A DNA stretch of 64,000 nt from Nocardioides sp. zg-1230 (lineage in GTDB: Bacteria; Actinomycetota; Actinomycetes; Propionibacteriales; Nocardioidaceae), in NCBI RefSeq assembly GCF_013155335.1, contig NZ_JABJQZ010000009.1:141349-205348 (forward strand). The letters run 5' to 3'. The notes beneath the pieces are model-generated. The model was not told where the DNA came from. It was given only the letters and a program-made list of their open reading frames with translations, and did no database searches. Position numbers and translations under genes: made by a program. Positions 48,970 to 58,372 of this stretch are shown in pieces; position 1 is the stretch's first letter; each line of letters starts with the position of its first letter.

Positions 48970-50126
48970 CGCTGCACCTCCGGGTCTGCTGCGACCAGCC
49001 CGCCGAGGGTCGGGTCGAAGACGTCCTGCGCGGGCAGCGGCGCCCGCGTACGCCCGAGCGCACCCGCGCGGGGCCGGGCGAGCAGGTCGGTGATCCGGTC
49101 GCACACCTGTCCGGAGCGTTCGACCTGGCCGACGAAGCCGCACAGGAACGCGGCCGGGTCGATCTCGAGCTGGTTGATCGACTCGCCGAAGTTGGCGCGC
49201 GTGTCGAGGGTGCCGGCCTGCGGGTTGTAGGTCAGGGCGAGGTTGTTGAGCGCCCCGGGAGCCACGCGCAGGATCTCGTCGAGCGCCGCACGCTGGCGCA
49301 CCAGCACCTTGGCGACCCGGTTGACCCCGGTGATGTTGCGGCTCAGCGAGCCCTTGTTCTCCTCCACGACCTCCTTGACCGCGGTGAGGGCCACCGACAG
49401 GTTCTTCGTCGCGGCGACCAGCTCCTCCCGCTCGCCCTCGAGCATCGTCGAGACGTCGGCGAGGGACTGGTTGAACTGGCGCACCGTCTGGTCGTTCTCG
49501 GCGAGGGTCTCCATGAAGCTCCCCAGCGCCTCGGCCGAGCCGAAGAGCTCGTCGGAGTTGCCGGCCAGCGTGGCGCTGAGCTTGGAGTAGTCCTTGATCG
49601 TCTGCCGGAAGGTGGCGCCCTGGCCGCCGAAGTTGTCGGCCGTCACCGACAGCAGGTCGGAGAGGGCGCCGGACTTGTTGGCGCCCCTCGGGCCGAGGGC
49701 GACGTTGAGGCGGTCGAGGCTGTCGTAGATCTCGTCGAGCTCGAGCGGCTCCGCGGTCTCCTCGACGGAGAGCTCGGCGCCGTCGGTGAGGACCTGCCCG
49801 GTGCCGGGGTAGGCGGGGGTGAGCTGGACGTAGCGGTCGCCCACCACCGACGGCGCGATGATCACCGCACGGGCATCGGCCGGCAGCTTCACCTCGTCGT
49901 CGTACGTCATCGTGACGGTCACGTCGGTGCCGGTGGGCTCGACGCGCGTCACGGTGCCGACGGGCACGCCGAGGACACGGACGTCGCTGCCCTCGTAGAC
50001 GGAGATGGCGCGGGGGAAGTGGGCGACGACCGTCTTGGTGGTGTCGCCGCCGAGGACGGTGACGGCCGCCGCGACGACGAAGCCGAGCACGACGAGCGGG
50101 GCGACGAGGCGCTTCACGAGGTCCAT
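48966..50126 (-). CDS. MceD-type Mce-family protein
   Basis: A 386-residue Mce protein with an N-terminal membrane helix (VAPLVVLGFVVAAAVTVLGG), the MlaD-like domain (ISVYEGSDVRVLGVPVGTVTRV, ADARAVIIAPSVVGDRYVQLTP) and extended helical coils containing repeated Asn/Leu heptads. It contributes one ring subunit to the lipid importer. Confidence 0.87.
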   Translation of the reverse strand: MDLVKRLVAPLVVLGFVVAAAVTVLGGDTTKTVVAHFPRAISVYEGSDVRVLGVPVGTVTRVEPTGTDVTVTMTYDDEVKLPADARAVIIAPSVVGDRYVQLTPAYPGTGQVLTDGAELSVEETAEPLELDEIYDSLDRLNVALGPRGANKSGALSDLLSVTADNFGGQGATFRQTIKDYSKLSATLAGNSDELFGSAEALGSFMETLAENDQTVRQFNQSLADVSTMLEGEREELVAATKNLSVALTAVKEVVEENKGSLSRNITGVNRVAKVLVRQRAALDEILRVAPGALNNLALTYNPQAGTLDTRANFGESINQLEIDPAAFLCGFVGQVERSGQVCDRITDLLARPRAGALGRTRAPLPAQDVFDPTLGGLVAADPEVQR

Positions 50127-50129
50127 GGC

Positions 50130-51092
50130 TCAGCCCACCTGCGGGACGGGCGGGAAGTTGGAGATCCAGGTGTCGAACCACGGACCGGTGCCGAGCGTGT
50201 TGGCGAAGACGCGGTAGAAGGGCGCCATCAGCCGCAGGCTGCTGTCGAGGTTGTCCTCGTTCTTGTTGAGCACCGCCACGACGTTCTCGAGGTGCGCGAG
50301 GGCGGGCTTGAGGTCCGCGCGCGACTGCTCGATGAGCAGGGTGAGCTCCTTCGAGAGGGTCGTGCTGGAGACCAGCAGGTCGTGCACGGCCTCGCGGCGC
50401 GCGACGAGGGCGCGGAACAGCACGTCGCTGTCCTCCATCAGCGTGATGATGTCCTGGTCACGCTCGTCGAGGACCGTCGAGACCCGCTCGAGGTTGACCA
50501 GGAGCGTGTTGAGCTCCTCGTCCTTGGCCGCGATGTTGGTCGAGAGCCGGCTCAGGCCGTCGAGCGCTCCCCGGAACTCCTCGGGGGTGTTGCGGGTGAG
50601 GTCGGCGAGGGTGGTGAGCGAGTCGGCGAGCTCGTCGGTGTCGATCTGCTCCGACGTCGACGCGAGGCCCTCGAACGCCTCGACCACGTCGAACGGCGAC
50701 GAGGTGCGCGCCGCGGGGATGGTCGCCCCCTCGGCGAGCCGCCCACTGCCGGCGGGCTCGAGGGCCAGGAACATCGCGCCCAGGATCGTCTTCACCTTGA
50801 TCGCGGCCCGGGTGTCACCGCCGAAGTCGGCGGCCTCGTCGACCTTGAAGCTGACCCGCACCTCGTCACCCGCGAGCTCGATCTCGTCGACCTTGCCGAC
50901 GCGCACGCCGGCGATGCGTACCTCGTCGTTGACCTTGAGCCCGCCGGCCTCGGTGAACATCGCGTGGTAGGTGTCGCCCCCGCCGATGATGGGCAGGTCG
51001 TCGGCCCGCAGCGCGGCGACCAGCATCACCGCGAGGACGACGAGGCTGATGGCCCCGACGACGACGGGGTTGCGCTCCCTGAAGGGCTTCAT
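50130..51092 (-). CDS. MceC-type Mce-family protein
   Basis: A 320-residue Mce subunit: basic start (MKPFRERNPVVVG), membrane helix, MlaD-like domain (AMFTEAGGLKVNDEVRIAGVRVG) and a helical stalk. It is shorter than the other subunits and lacks a C-terminal extension. Its ATG overlaps the mceB stop by four bases. Confidence 0.87.
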   Translation of the reverse strand: MKPFRERNPVVVGAISLVVLAVMLVAALRADDLPIIGGGDTYHAMFTEAGGLKVNDEVRIAGVRVGKVDEIELAGDEVRVSFKVDEAADFGGDTRAAIKVKTILGAMFLALEPAGSGRLAEGATIPAARTSSPFDVVEAFEGLASTSEQIDTDELADSLTTLADLTRNTPEEFRGALDGLSRLSTNIAAKDEELNTLLVNLERVSTVLDERDQDIITLMEDSDVLFRALVARREAVHDLLVSSTTLSKELTLLIEQSRADLKPALAHLENVVAVLNKNEDNLDSSLRLMAPFYRVFANTLGTGPWFDTWISNFPPVPQVG

Positions 51093-52126
51093 CCGAGATC
51101 ACACCTGTCGGAGCCGGTGTTGTACTTCACCGGGATGGAGACGTCGCGGGGCAGGTTCACGCGCCCCTGGAACTCGCAGAGGTAGAAGTTGAAGAACGAG
51201 CCGTAGATCGCGGTGCGGCCGATCTTGCGGAGCTTGATCGGGAGCACCTGGATGGCGCGGTCGAGCTCGGCCTTGTTCTTGTCGATGTTGCCCGCCACCG
51301 CGCGCAGCTCCTTGATGTCCTTCACGAAGGGCTCGCGGATCCCGTCGATCAGGGAGGCGGTCTCGACCGACAGGGCGGAGACCTCCTCCAGCGATCCGAG
51401 GATCGCGTTGCGGTCCTTCTTCAGGCCTCCGACGAGCGTGCGGAACGACTGGATGAGGCGGGTGAGCTGCTTGTCGCGGTCGGCGACGTGGTCGAGCACC
51501 ACCGACAGGTTGTCGATGAGGTCGCCGATCACCTCGTCGCGGTCGGCGAGCGTCGAGGTGACCGACGCGGTGTGCGCGAGCAGCCCCTCGAGCGTCCCGC
51601 CCTCCCCCTGGAACACCTGGATGAGCTCGTACGACAGCTGGTTGACGTCGTCGGGCGAGAGCGCCTCGAAGAGCGGCTTGAAGCCGTTGAACAGCACGGT
51701 GAGGTCGAGCGCCGGCGTGGTGCGGGACACCGGGATGGTGGACCCTGCCGGCAGCCGCCGGGTGTCACCCACCTCCTGCGTCAGCGAGATGTAGCGCTGC
51801 CCGACGAGGTTGCGGTAGCGGATCGCGGCGTTGGTGCCGCCGTTGACCGAGGTGTCGCGGTCGACCGAGAAGGTGATCAGGGCCCGGGTGCGGTCGACGA
51901 TCTCCACCTCGCTGACCGTCCCGACGCGGACACCGGCCACGCGGATGTCGTCGCCCTTGTTCACGCCGGTGGCGTCGGTGAACTCCGCGCGGTACTCGCG
52001 CGACGAGCCGAAGTCGAGGTTGCCGATCGTCACGACCAGCACGGTCGTGGCGAGCGAGGTGACGACGACGAAGACCAGCAGCTTGACCAGGTCGACCGAC
52101 GTCTTGGCGTCCAGGAGGCGACTCAT
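51089..52126 (-). CDS. MceB-type Mce-family protein
   Basis: A 345-residue Mce subunit with membrane helix (LVKLLVFVVVTSLATTVLVV) and MlaD-like domain (AEFTDATGVNKGDDIRVAGVRVG). It is followed by helices and a short ending CEFQGRVNLP. Overlaps mceA by four bases. Confidence 0.87.
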   Translation of the reverse strand: MSRLLDAKTSVDLVKLLVFVVVTSLATTVLVVTIGNLDFGSSREYRAEFTDATGVNKGDDIRVAGVRVGTVSEVEIVDRTRALITFSVDRDTSVNGGTNAAIRYRNLVGQRYISLTQEVGDTRRLPAGSTIPVSRTTPALDLTVLFNGFKPLFEALSPDDVNQLSYELIQVFQGEGGTLEGLLAHTASVTSTLADRDEVIGDLIDNLSVVLDHVADRDKQLTRLIQSFRTLVGGLKKDRNAILGSLEEVSALSVETASLIDGIREPFVKDIKELRAVAGNIDKNKAELDRAIQVLPIKLRKIGRTAIYGSFFNFYLCEFQGRVNLPRDVSIPVKYNTGSDRCDLG

Positions 52127-53394
52127 CGCAGCGACACCTCCGCCCCACGCGCCATCGGCCCGACCAGGAGGACGCCGAGGTCGGGTACGTCGTCGCCGCT
52201 GACGCCGAGCCCCGGGGCGAGCAGCGCCTTGAGAAGCGCGGACTCCTCCCGGCCGCCCGCGTAGCCGGCCGCCGTCCCGGACCAGCCCGGAGCGACGCGG
52301 CTGGTGCCCTTGCCGGTGGGCTCGTCGACACCGTCGACGAAGTCGGGCTGGGTGCCGGGGTTGGCCTGGCTGTAGCTGGGACTGGGCAGCTGGCCGCAGT
52401 GGGGCCCGCGCTTGTCGCCGTACACCGGGGCGTCCTGGGGGCCGTAGCCGCGCGGCTGGTTGGGCAGCGTCTCCAGCACGATGTGGAGGGTGAAGCCGCG
52501 GAAGGCCTCAGCCTGCAGCTTGCCCGCGCCCACGATGCCGCCCAGCAGGCACGGGTACTCCGGCGCGTAGCGTGCGAACACCTCGAGCTGGGCCGCACTG
52601 AGGTCGGCGAGGCGCACCAGGTTGTCCCCGTTGGCGCGGGTGAAGCGCTCCGTGACGGCCGCGAACTTCGACACGTCATTGAACAGCGCCTGCAGCTTGT
52701 CCTCGCGGTCCTCGAGCGTGGAGGTGGTGGTGATGGTGTTGCGGAGGATGGTGGCGACCTCGGGCAGCACGTCGGCGTAGGTGTCGGAGACCCGCGCGGT
52801 GAGGCGCAGGTCCTCGACGAGGGCCGGGAGCTCGGGGTTGAAGCGGGTCAGGTAGGCGTCGAGCGTCTCCAGGGTCTCGCCGAGCTGCTCGCCCCGGCCC
52901 TCGAGGGCGGTGGCGACGGCGTTGAGGGTGGTGTTGAGGTCGGCGGGCTGCACGGCGCGCAGGAGCGGGTAGAGGTCGCTGAGCACCTGCTCGACCTCGA
53001 TGGAGAGGTCCGTGCGCTGGATGACGTCGCCGTCGGCGATCGGCTGTGCCGACGAGCCGCCGTCGGGGACGTCGAGAGAGACGAACTTCTCGCCGAACAG
53101 CGTCTTGGGCAGGATCGAGGCGGTGACGTCGCGCGGGACGTCGGTGGTGCGGTCCTGGTAGAGGCCGAGCGTGATGTCGGCGCCCTCCGCGGTCGGCTCG
53201 TAGTCGAGCACCTCGCCCACGATGACGCCCTTGATCTTGACGTCGGCGCGCTGCGGCAGCTGGAGCCCGATCCGCGAGGCCTTGACGGTGACCTCGTCGT
53301 AGTCGCTGAACTTCTGGGTGAACACGCCGTACGTCGCCCACACCGCCGTGAGCATCAACGCCAGGAACACCACGCCCAGGGCCTTCGTCCTCAT
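52123..53394 (-). CDS. MceA-type Mce-family protein
   Basis: First of the six Mce subunits, 423 residues: membrane helix, MlaD-like domain (VTVKASRIGLQLPQRADVKIKGV in parts, SILPKTLFGEKFVSL), helical stalk, then a Gly/Pro-rich C-terminal extension containing paired cysteines (APEYPCLLGG, GPHCGQLPSP). The ATG at 53394 is chosen; a GTG one codon upstream is possible. The YrbE permease gene ends seven bases before it. Confidence 0.87.
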   Translation of the reverse strand: MRTKALGVVFLALMLTAVWATYGVFTQKFSDYDEVTVKASRIGLQLPQRADVKIKGVIVGEVLDYEPTAEGADITLGLYQDRTTDVPRDVTASILPKTLFGEKFVSLDVPDGGSSAQPIADGDVIQRTDLSIEVEQVLSDLYPLLRAVQPADLNTTLNAVATALEGRGEQLGETLETLDAYLTRFNPELPALVEDLRLTARVSDTYADVLPEVATILRNTITTTSTLEDREDKLQALFNDVSKFAAVTERFTRANGDNLVRLADLSAAQLEVFARYAPEYPCLLGGIVGAGKLQAEAFRGFTLHIVLETLPNQPRGYGPQDAPVYGDKRGPHCGQLPSPSYSQANPGTQPDFVDGVDEPTGKGTSRVAPGWSGTAAGYAGGREESALLKALLAPGLGVSGDDVPDLGVLLVGPMARGAEVSLR

Positions 53395-53401
53395 CACCGA
53401 C

Positions 53402-54226
53402 TCACCCCGCCAGCCGCACGGTGGTGGCCGCGCCCCAGATGGCCATCGACAGGAGCAGGTCGAGCACGTTGATGGCGACGATGCTGGTGCGGACCGCACG
53501 CCCGACGGCGACGCCCACGCCCGCGGGCCCGCCGGAGGCGTTGTAGCCGTGGTAGCAGTGGATGAGGATGACGGTCACGGCGAAGACCAGGACCTTGCCG
53601 AAGGACCACAGCACGTCGCCCGGCGGCAGGAACGCGTTGAAGTAGTGGTCGTAGGTGCCGGGAGACTGGCCGTAGATCTGCGTCACCACGAGCCGGCTCG
53701 CGAAGTACGACGACAGCAGCCCGACGACGTACAGCGGGATGATCGCGATCAGGCCGCCCACCACCCGGGTGGCGACGAGGAACGGCATCGACGGGATGGC
53801 CATCACCTCGAGGGCGTCGACCTCCTCCGAGATCCGCATGGCGCCCAGCTGCGCGGTGAAGCCGCAGCCGACCGTGGCGGCTAGCGCGATGCCCGCGACC
53901 AGGGGCGCGATCTCGCGGGTGTTGAAGTAGGCGGAGACGAAGCCCGAGAAGGCCGCGGTGCCGAGCTGGTTGAGCGCGGCGTAGCCCGACAGCCCGACCT
54001 GGGCACCGGTGAAGAAGGTCATGCCGATGATCACGCCGACCGTGCCGCCGATGACGGCGAGCGCTCCGGAGCCGAGGGTGACCTCGGCGAGGATCCGCAT
54101 GATCTCCCGGGGGTAGCGGGTCACCGAGCGGGGGACGGCCTTGAGCACCCCGAGGTGGAAGGCCAGCTGGCCGCCCAGGTCGTCGAGGGAGGCGAGCGGC
54201 TTGGCGTACACGTCTCGTAGTGGCAT
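53402..54226 (-). CDS. YrbEB-type permease of the Mce system
   Basis: A 274-residue MlaE/YrbE permease with about five membrane segments. Family features are the GTVGVIIGMTFFTGAQ segment and the EXDALEVM motif (SEEVDALEVMAIPS) that contacts the ATPase. It pairs with the upstream YrbEA. Probably supplies the inner-membrane path of lipid uptake. Confidence 0.88.
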   Translation of the reverse strand: MPLRDVYAKPLASLDDLGGQLAFHLGVLKAVPRSVTRYPREIMRILAEVTLGSGALAVIGGTVGVIIGMTFFTGAQVGLSGYAALNQLGTAAFSGFVSAYFNTREIAPLVAGIALAATVGCGFTAQLGAMRISEEVDALEVMAIPSMPFLVATRVVGGLIAIIPLYVVGLLSSYFASRLVVTQIYGQSPGTYDHYFNAFLPPGDVLWSFGKVLVFAVTVILIHCYHGYNASGGPAGVGVAVGRAVRTSIVAINVLDLLLSMAIWGAATTVRLAG

Positions 54227-54229
54227 CGC

Positions 54230-55015
54230 TCATCCGCCCTTCGGGGGCACGACCTGCAGGTAGATCATGCTGAGGACGAAGTTGGCCACGAAGAGAAGCA
54301 GGAAGGTGATGACCACGGACTCGTTGACGGCGTCGCCGACGCCTTTCGGCCCGCCCTTGGCGTTCATGCCCTTGTAGGAGGCGACGATCGCGGCGATCAG
54401 GCCGAAGACGAGCGCCTTGATGAGCCCGATCCACAGGTCGGGCAGCTGGGCGAGCGCGGTGAAGCTGGCGAGGTAGGCACCGGGGGTGCCGTCCTGGAGG
54501 ATCACGTTGAAGACGTAGCCGCCGCTGACGCCGACGACGCTGACCATGCCGTTGAGGAAGAACGCCACGAGCATGCAGGCCAGCACGCGCGGGACGACGA
54601 GGCGCTGGATCGGGTCGATGCCGAGCACCATCATCGCGTCCAGCTCCTCGCGGATCTTGCGCGCACCGAGGTCGGCGGCGATCGCCGAGCCGCCGGCGCC
54701 CGCGATGAGCAGCGCGGTTCCGATGGGGGCCGCCTGCTGGACCACCGCCAGGACGGACGCCGATCCGGTGAACGACTGGGCGCCGAACTGCTTGATCAGG
54801 CCGCCGACCTGGAGCGCTATGACGGCGCCGAAGGGGATCGCGACCAGGGCGGTCGGCACGATGGTGACCGACGCGATGAACCAGGCCTGCTGGATGAACT
54901 CGCGCAGCTGGAAGGGTCGCCGGAACAGCCCCCGCCCGACGTCGAGGGCGAAGGCGAAGAGGTTGCCGGCGACGCCGATGGGCGCGAGCGCGCGCGAGGA
55001 CATGGAGGTGGACAT
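54230..55015 (-). CDS. YrbEA-type permease of the Mce system
   Basis: A 261-residue permease subunit: FIQQAWFIASVTIVPTALVAIPFG, GAGGSAIAADLGARKIREELDAMMVLGIDPIQ with the ATPase-contact motif, and five to six membrane spans. It lies between the Mkl-type ATPase and YrbEB with short gaps. A start at the second ATG (55003) is possible. Confidence 0.88.
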   Translation of the reverse strand: MSTSMSSRALAPIGVAGNLFAFALDVGRGLFRRPFQLREFIQQAWFIASVTIVPTALVAIPFGAVIALQVGGLIKQFGAQSFTGSASVLAVVQQAAPIGTALLIAGAGGSAIAADLGARKIREELDAMMVLGIDPIQRLVVPRVLACMLVAFFLNGMVSVVGVSGGYVFNVILQDGTPGAYLASFTALAQLPDLWIGLIKALVFGLIAAIVASYKGMNAKGGPKGVGDAVNESVVITFLLLFVANFVLSMIYLQVVPPKGG

Positions 55016-55022
55016 CGACTCG

Positions 55023-55979
55023 TCAGGCTCCCGGAGCCAGGCCGGCGTTGCTGGACTCGAACGAACCGGGCGGCGGCGTCACTCCGTGCTCGCGGCACCA
55101 CTCCCCTGCCGGACGCTGGCTGCGACGCGGGATGCCGTTGGACGGGTCGAGCTGCAGCGGGATCGGGGGCAGCGGCGGCAGCTCCTGGCCCGCCTCGGCG
55201 GCGAGCTCGTCGGCGTCCTTCTCCTCCGACATCCCGATCGGTCCGACCCGCTGCGCGTTGAGGAACTGGCGTACGACCGGCTCCTCCGAGCTCAGCAGCT
55301 GCTCGCGCGGGCCGAACATCGCGAGGTGCCGGTGGTAGAGCAGCCCGATGTTGTCGGGCACGGTGCGCGCGGTGTTGATGTCGTGGGTGACGATCAGGAA
55401 GGTGGCGTCGATCTGCGCGTTGAGGTCGACGATCAGCTGGTTGAGGAAGGCTGTGCGCACCGGGTCGAGACCGGAGTCGGGCTCGTCGAACAGCACGATC
55501 TCGGGGTCGAGGACGAGCGCCCGGGCCAGGCCCGCGCGCTTGCGCATGCCGCCGGAGATCTCGCCGGGCAGCTTGTCCTCGGCGCCGAGGAGCCCGACGA
55601 GGTCCATCTTCTCCATCACGATGTCGCGGACCTCGGACTCGGACTTCCTCGTGTGCTCGCGCAGCGGGAAGGCGACGTTGTCGTAGAGGTTCATCGACCC
55701 GAACATCGCGCCGTCCTGGAACAGCACCCCGAAGAGCTTGCGGATCTCGTAGAGGTCTCGCTCGGAGCAGCTCGCGATGTCGGTGCCCTCGATGATGATC
55801 GAGCCCTTGTCGGGCTTGAGCAGCCCGATGAGCGTCTTGAGGAACACCGACTTGCCGGTGCCCGACGGGCCCAGCATCACGCAGATCTCGCCCGCCGGGA
55901 CGGTGAGCGTGACGTCGCCCCAGATGAGCTGCTTGCCGAAGGACTTGCTGAGGTCGTTGACCTGGATCTCGACACCCAT
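55023..55979 (-). CDS. Mkl/MlaF-type ABC ATPase of the Mce importer
   Basis: A 318-residue ATPase that would power YrbE-Mce lipid import. Walker A is GPSGTGKS, signature motif ISGGMRKRAGLARAL, Walker B IVLFDEPDSGLDP and the switch histidine in THDINTA. The C-terminal ~60 residues are a Pro-rich extension. GGAGGG precedes the ATG with six bases. In mycobacteria the Mkl ATPase is encoded away from mce loci, whereas here it leads the operon, so this operon is self-contained. The 197 bases upstream hold no convincing promoter match. Confidence 0.9.
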   Translation of the reverse strand: MGVEIQVNDLSKSFGKQLIWGDVTLTVPAGEICVMLGPSGTGKSVFLKTLIGLLKPDKGSIIIEGTDIASCSERDLYEIRKLFGVLFQDGAMFGSMNLYDNVAFPLREHTRKSESEVRDIVMEKMDLVGLLGAEDKLPGEISGGMRKRAGLARALVLDPEIVLFDEPDSGLDPVRTAFLNQLIVDLNAQIDATFLIVTHDINTARTVPDNIGLLYHRHLAMFGPREQLLSSEEPVVRQFLNAQRVGPIGMSEEKDADELAAEAGQELPPLPPIPLQLDPSNGIPRRSQRPAGEWCREHGVTPPPGSFESSNAGLAPGA

Positions 55980-56176
55980 GTGCGCCCTCCTGCCGTCTGG
56001 CTCCCTGGTCGAGCCCGGCTCGTGTCCGGGCTGCTACAGGGGGGTCAACGCAGGAGGTCGTGAGAGGTTACGGGCGGCGCGAGACGGTCGTCACCACCCC
56101 CCGCGAGGGGTCGGCCGCGGCGGCGGGTGTGCTCCTCAACGCAGGACGCACGTCGTCACGCAGGCCGCGAGATCCC

Positions 56177-57439
56177 TCACGTCCGCCTGGCGAAACGGAC
56201 CTTGCCGTGCTTGTCGAGGGAATGCTGGAACGTCGGGTCGTGGATCCGTCGGTGGTGGGGCGGGCACAGCAGCCGACCCTTCTCGACACTCGTCCCGCCG
56301 CCCTCGCCCCAGGACACCTCGTCGTGGTGGGCCTCGGTCATGGCAGGTGGCGCGTCGCAGCCGGCGGCCGTGCAGCCGCCGTCGCGGATCCCCATCGCGA
56401 CCCGCTGGGCCTCGGTGTGGAAGCGGCGCTTGCGGCCGACGTCGAGCGGCATGCTCGGGCCGCCGAGCACGGCGGGGATGATGCCCGCCTGGCAGGCCAG
56501 GCGTCGCGCCTCGCCCGCGCTGATGCGGCCGCCGGTGTCGAGCGACGCAGCCTTGAGGCCACCGAGCAGGGTCTCGAGGTCCATCGTCACGACGACCGTC
56601 GCCGCCACCCCACCTGCCTTCGGCGTGGACGCGGCGGGGCGGGTCTCGACGTAGTCCATGAACGCCCGGCCCATCCGGTGCCGGGTCAGCGCCGGCGGGC
56701 GCTCCGCGTCTCCGTGGCCGCCCGCGCTTCCCTTCCTGAGGTCTCGAGCGACGCGGGCCTTGAGGTCCTTGAGGAGCATCGCCCCGTGGAGCGACGGGAT
56801 GGTGAAGCGGCCGTGGCACGTGCCGTGCCCGTCGTCGACCATGGAGAACGACGCTGCGGCGAGCGCATCGGCCTCCTCGGCCTCGAGACGACGCGCCTCC
56901 TCGGCGTCCGCGGCTTCAGGGTCGACCGCCTCGAGCACCCGACGCCCCAGCACGCGCAGGTCCTTCGCGTCGTGCTCGCCTGCCTTGTCGAGCAGGAACC
57001 GCGTCGCCGCAGCCGGAACCCAGTCCTCGACCGCCTCGGGCAGGTCGTCCACCGCGTCGGCGATCACGCGCGCCTGGTCGGTGCGCAAGTCGCCGGACGC
57101 CAACCCCTGGGCCACCTCGTCGTGGCCCTCCAGCGTCTTCGCCAGCCGCGCCAGCCGGTGCGCCTCAGCACGGGTGGTGCGCGTCGCCTGTGACCACCAG
57201 TTGGCCGTCGACGTCGCGCCGGTGTCCATCCCCGCGCCCACCGCCTCCGCCTGCCGCAGCACCCGCATCAGGAGCGCGTCGAGCTGGCCCCGCACCCGGG
57301 TCAGCGACAGCAGCGCCTCCTCGGCGTCCTTGGTCGACATCGTCCACATCGGCCGGTCGATCGCCGCCGCGAGGTCAGCCTCGAGCCACCGCGCCAACGC
57401 CACCACCTGGTGGTCATCGAAGTGTGCGATCGCTGTCAT
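56177..57439 (-). CDS. DUF222 HNH endonuclease-like protein (13E12 type)
   Basis: A 420-residue protein. The N-terminal ~300 residues are the helical DUF222 domain (a VALARWLEADLAAAI opening, LLGGLKAASLDTGGRIS near its end) and the C-terminus an HNH nuclease with GCTAAGCDAPPAMTEAHHDEVSWGEGG in pieces and LCPPHHRRIHDP. Such genes occur in many copies in actinobacteria as repeat/mobile elements. It marks the left side of the accessory region; nuclease activity is plausible but unproven. Confidence 0.88.
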   Translation of the reverse strand: MTAIAHFDDHQVVALARWLEADLAAAIDRPMWTMSTKDAEEALLSLTRVRGQLDALLMRVLRQAEAVGAGMDTGATSTANWWSQATRTTRAEAHRLARLAKTLEGHDEVAQGLASGDLRTDQARVIADAVDDLPEAVEDWVPAAATRFLLDKAGEHDAKDLRVLGRRVLEAVDPEAADAEEARRLEAEEADALAAASFSMVDDGHGTCHGRFTIPSLHGAMLLKDLKARVARDLRKGSAGGHGDAERPPALTRHRMGRAFMDYVETRPAASTPKAGGVAATVVVTMDLETLLGGLKAASLDTGGRISAGEARRLACQAGIIPAVLGGPSMPLDVGRKRRFHTEAQRVAMGIRDGGCTAAGCDAPPAMTEAHHDEVSWGEGGGTSVEKGRLLCPPHHRRIHDPTFQHSLDKHGKVRFARRT

Positions 57440-58059
57440 GCACGCACTCTTCCAGAGGGGTACGACAGTGGGGCCGGCTTGTTAGGACGGGGTGTGGAGA
57501 GAGGCGTCGACCTTCTCTCATGGGGTCTGGTCACGGGCCGGAGTTCGAACGGCTATGGCGGGCGGCGAAGGCGCTGCTCTGCGCCCAGAATGGGCTACCT
57601 CGGAGGCGACGGTTCGCCCACTCTGGCACGGGTGTAGAGCACCCAATCGGAACGCATCCATGAACGTGCGGCCGGGGTTCCTCTGGCGGCCAAGCGCGCT
57701 TTCAGAAGTGCCAGGCCCTCAGGCCAGACTGGTCCAGCCTTGTCTTTGAACGGGTCAACTACGACGGTACGAGGATCGGTGAGCCTCAGGACGTCGAGGC
57801 ATAGGTCTAAGTCGGATGGCTCGAGCCTCCGGTGCGCTGCAGCGCGAGCGTCGTGACGAAGTCCCTTTGCGCATTGGCCGCCGAAGGAGTGTCAGCGACA
57901 TTGCTGGTCCAGTCGAGCTATTGCCCAAATCAAAGGTACCGGCGCACTCTAGGCAGAAGCGCATTCAATTCGGGCTCATCTCGACCCCAGAATCTCTGCG
58001 TGAGGGCTGAGTTGCAGGCCTTCTCGGGTCACGTGGTGGGCATGGATGGAGGGATCCCA
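57440..58059. other. Decayed intergenic stretch between the HNH gene and the Trypco1 gene
   Basis: No intact gene is supported. The only coding-like trace is the start-less frame at 57595-57891 on the minus strand. Base composition is visibly richer in A/T than the flanking genes, consistent with old foreign or non-coding DNA. Confidence 0.55.
57595..57891 (-). pseudogene. Start-less open frame, probable gene remnant
   Basis: A 98-codon frame that follows an in-frame TGA and has no ATG or GTG near its beginning. The product reads like protein rather than noise: LEPSDLDLCLDVLRL, VVVDPFKDKAGPVWPEG and SWMRSDWVLYTRAR. It uses TTA and CTA leucine codons that nearby genes avoid. I do not recognise the family. 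It may be the tail of a gene whose front was lost. Confidence 0.35.
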
Positions 58060-58371
58060 ATGGCGGAACGCACCATTACCTTGGACCTGGAGGACGGGCT
58101 CACCATGGCCGTCGTGGCCGAGCAGGCTGGGCCGCAGCTCGTGGCGGACAAGGACATCATCGCTAAACTGTCCAACGTCACGAGATCGATCGAGGTGGTT
58201 GGCCGAGAGACACTCGAGGCCGTCAAGAGGGCGGCTCCAGAGAAGGCGACCGTCGAGCTCGGCTTCGGCCTCGCTCTGGAACAGGGACAGCTCGTCGCAC
58301 TCTTGGGCAAGGGCAAGGCCGAGGCCACGATCAAGGTGACGTTCGAGTGGTCGAGGGCCGAGACCGAGTGA
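58060..58371 (+). CDS. Small Trypco1-like protein (CU044_2847 family)
   Basis: A 103-residue protein matching what I know of the trypsin-co-occurring domain 1 family: MAERTITLDLEDG, LSNVTRSIEVVGRETLEAVKRAAPEKATVELGF in parts, and a final ATIKVTFEW strand. Such domains are found next to trypsin-like proteases in predicted bacterial conflict and signalling systems. The ATG at 58060 has GGAGGG six bases upstream; an in-frame ATG at 58042 lacks one. One base separates it from the protease gene, so the three genes form an operon. Biochemical function is unknown. Confidence 0.75.
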   Translation: MAERTITLDLEDGLTMAVVAEQAGPQLVADKDIIAKLSNVTRSIEVVGRETLEAVKRAAPEKATVELGFGLALEQGQLVALLGKGKAEATIKVTFEWSRAETE

Positions 58372-58372
58372 C

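Noticed and set aside
55980..56176. TTGACC motif upstream of the mce ATPase as a promoter
   Set aside because: No -10 box lies at 16-18 bases, so the match is likely chance in this sequence.
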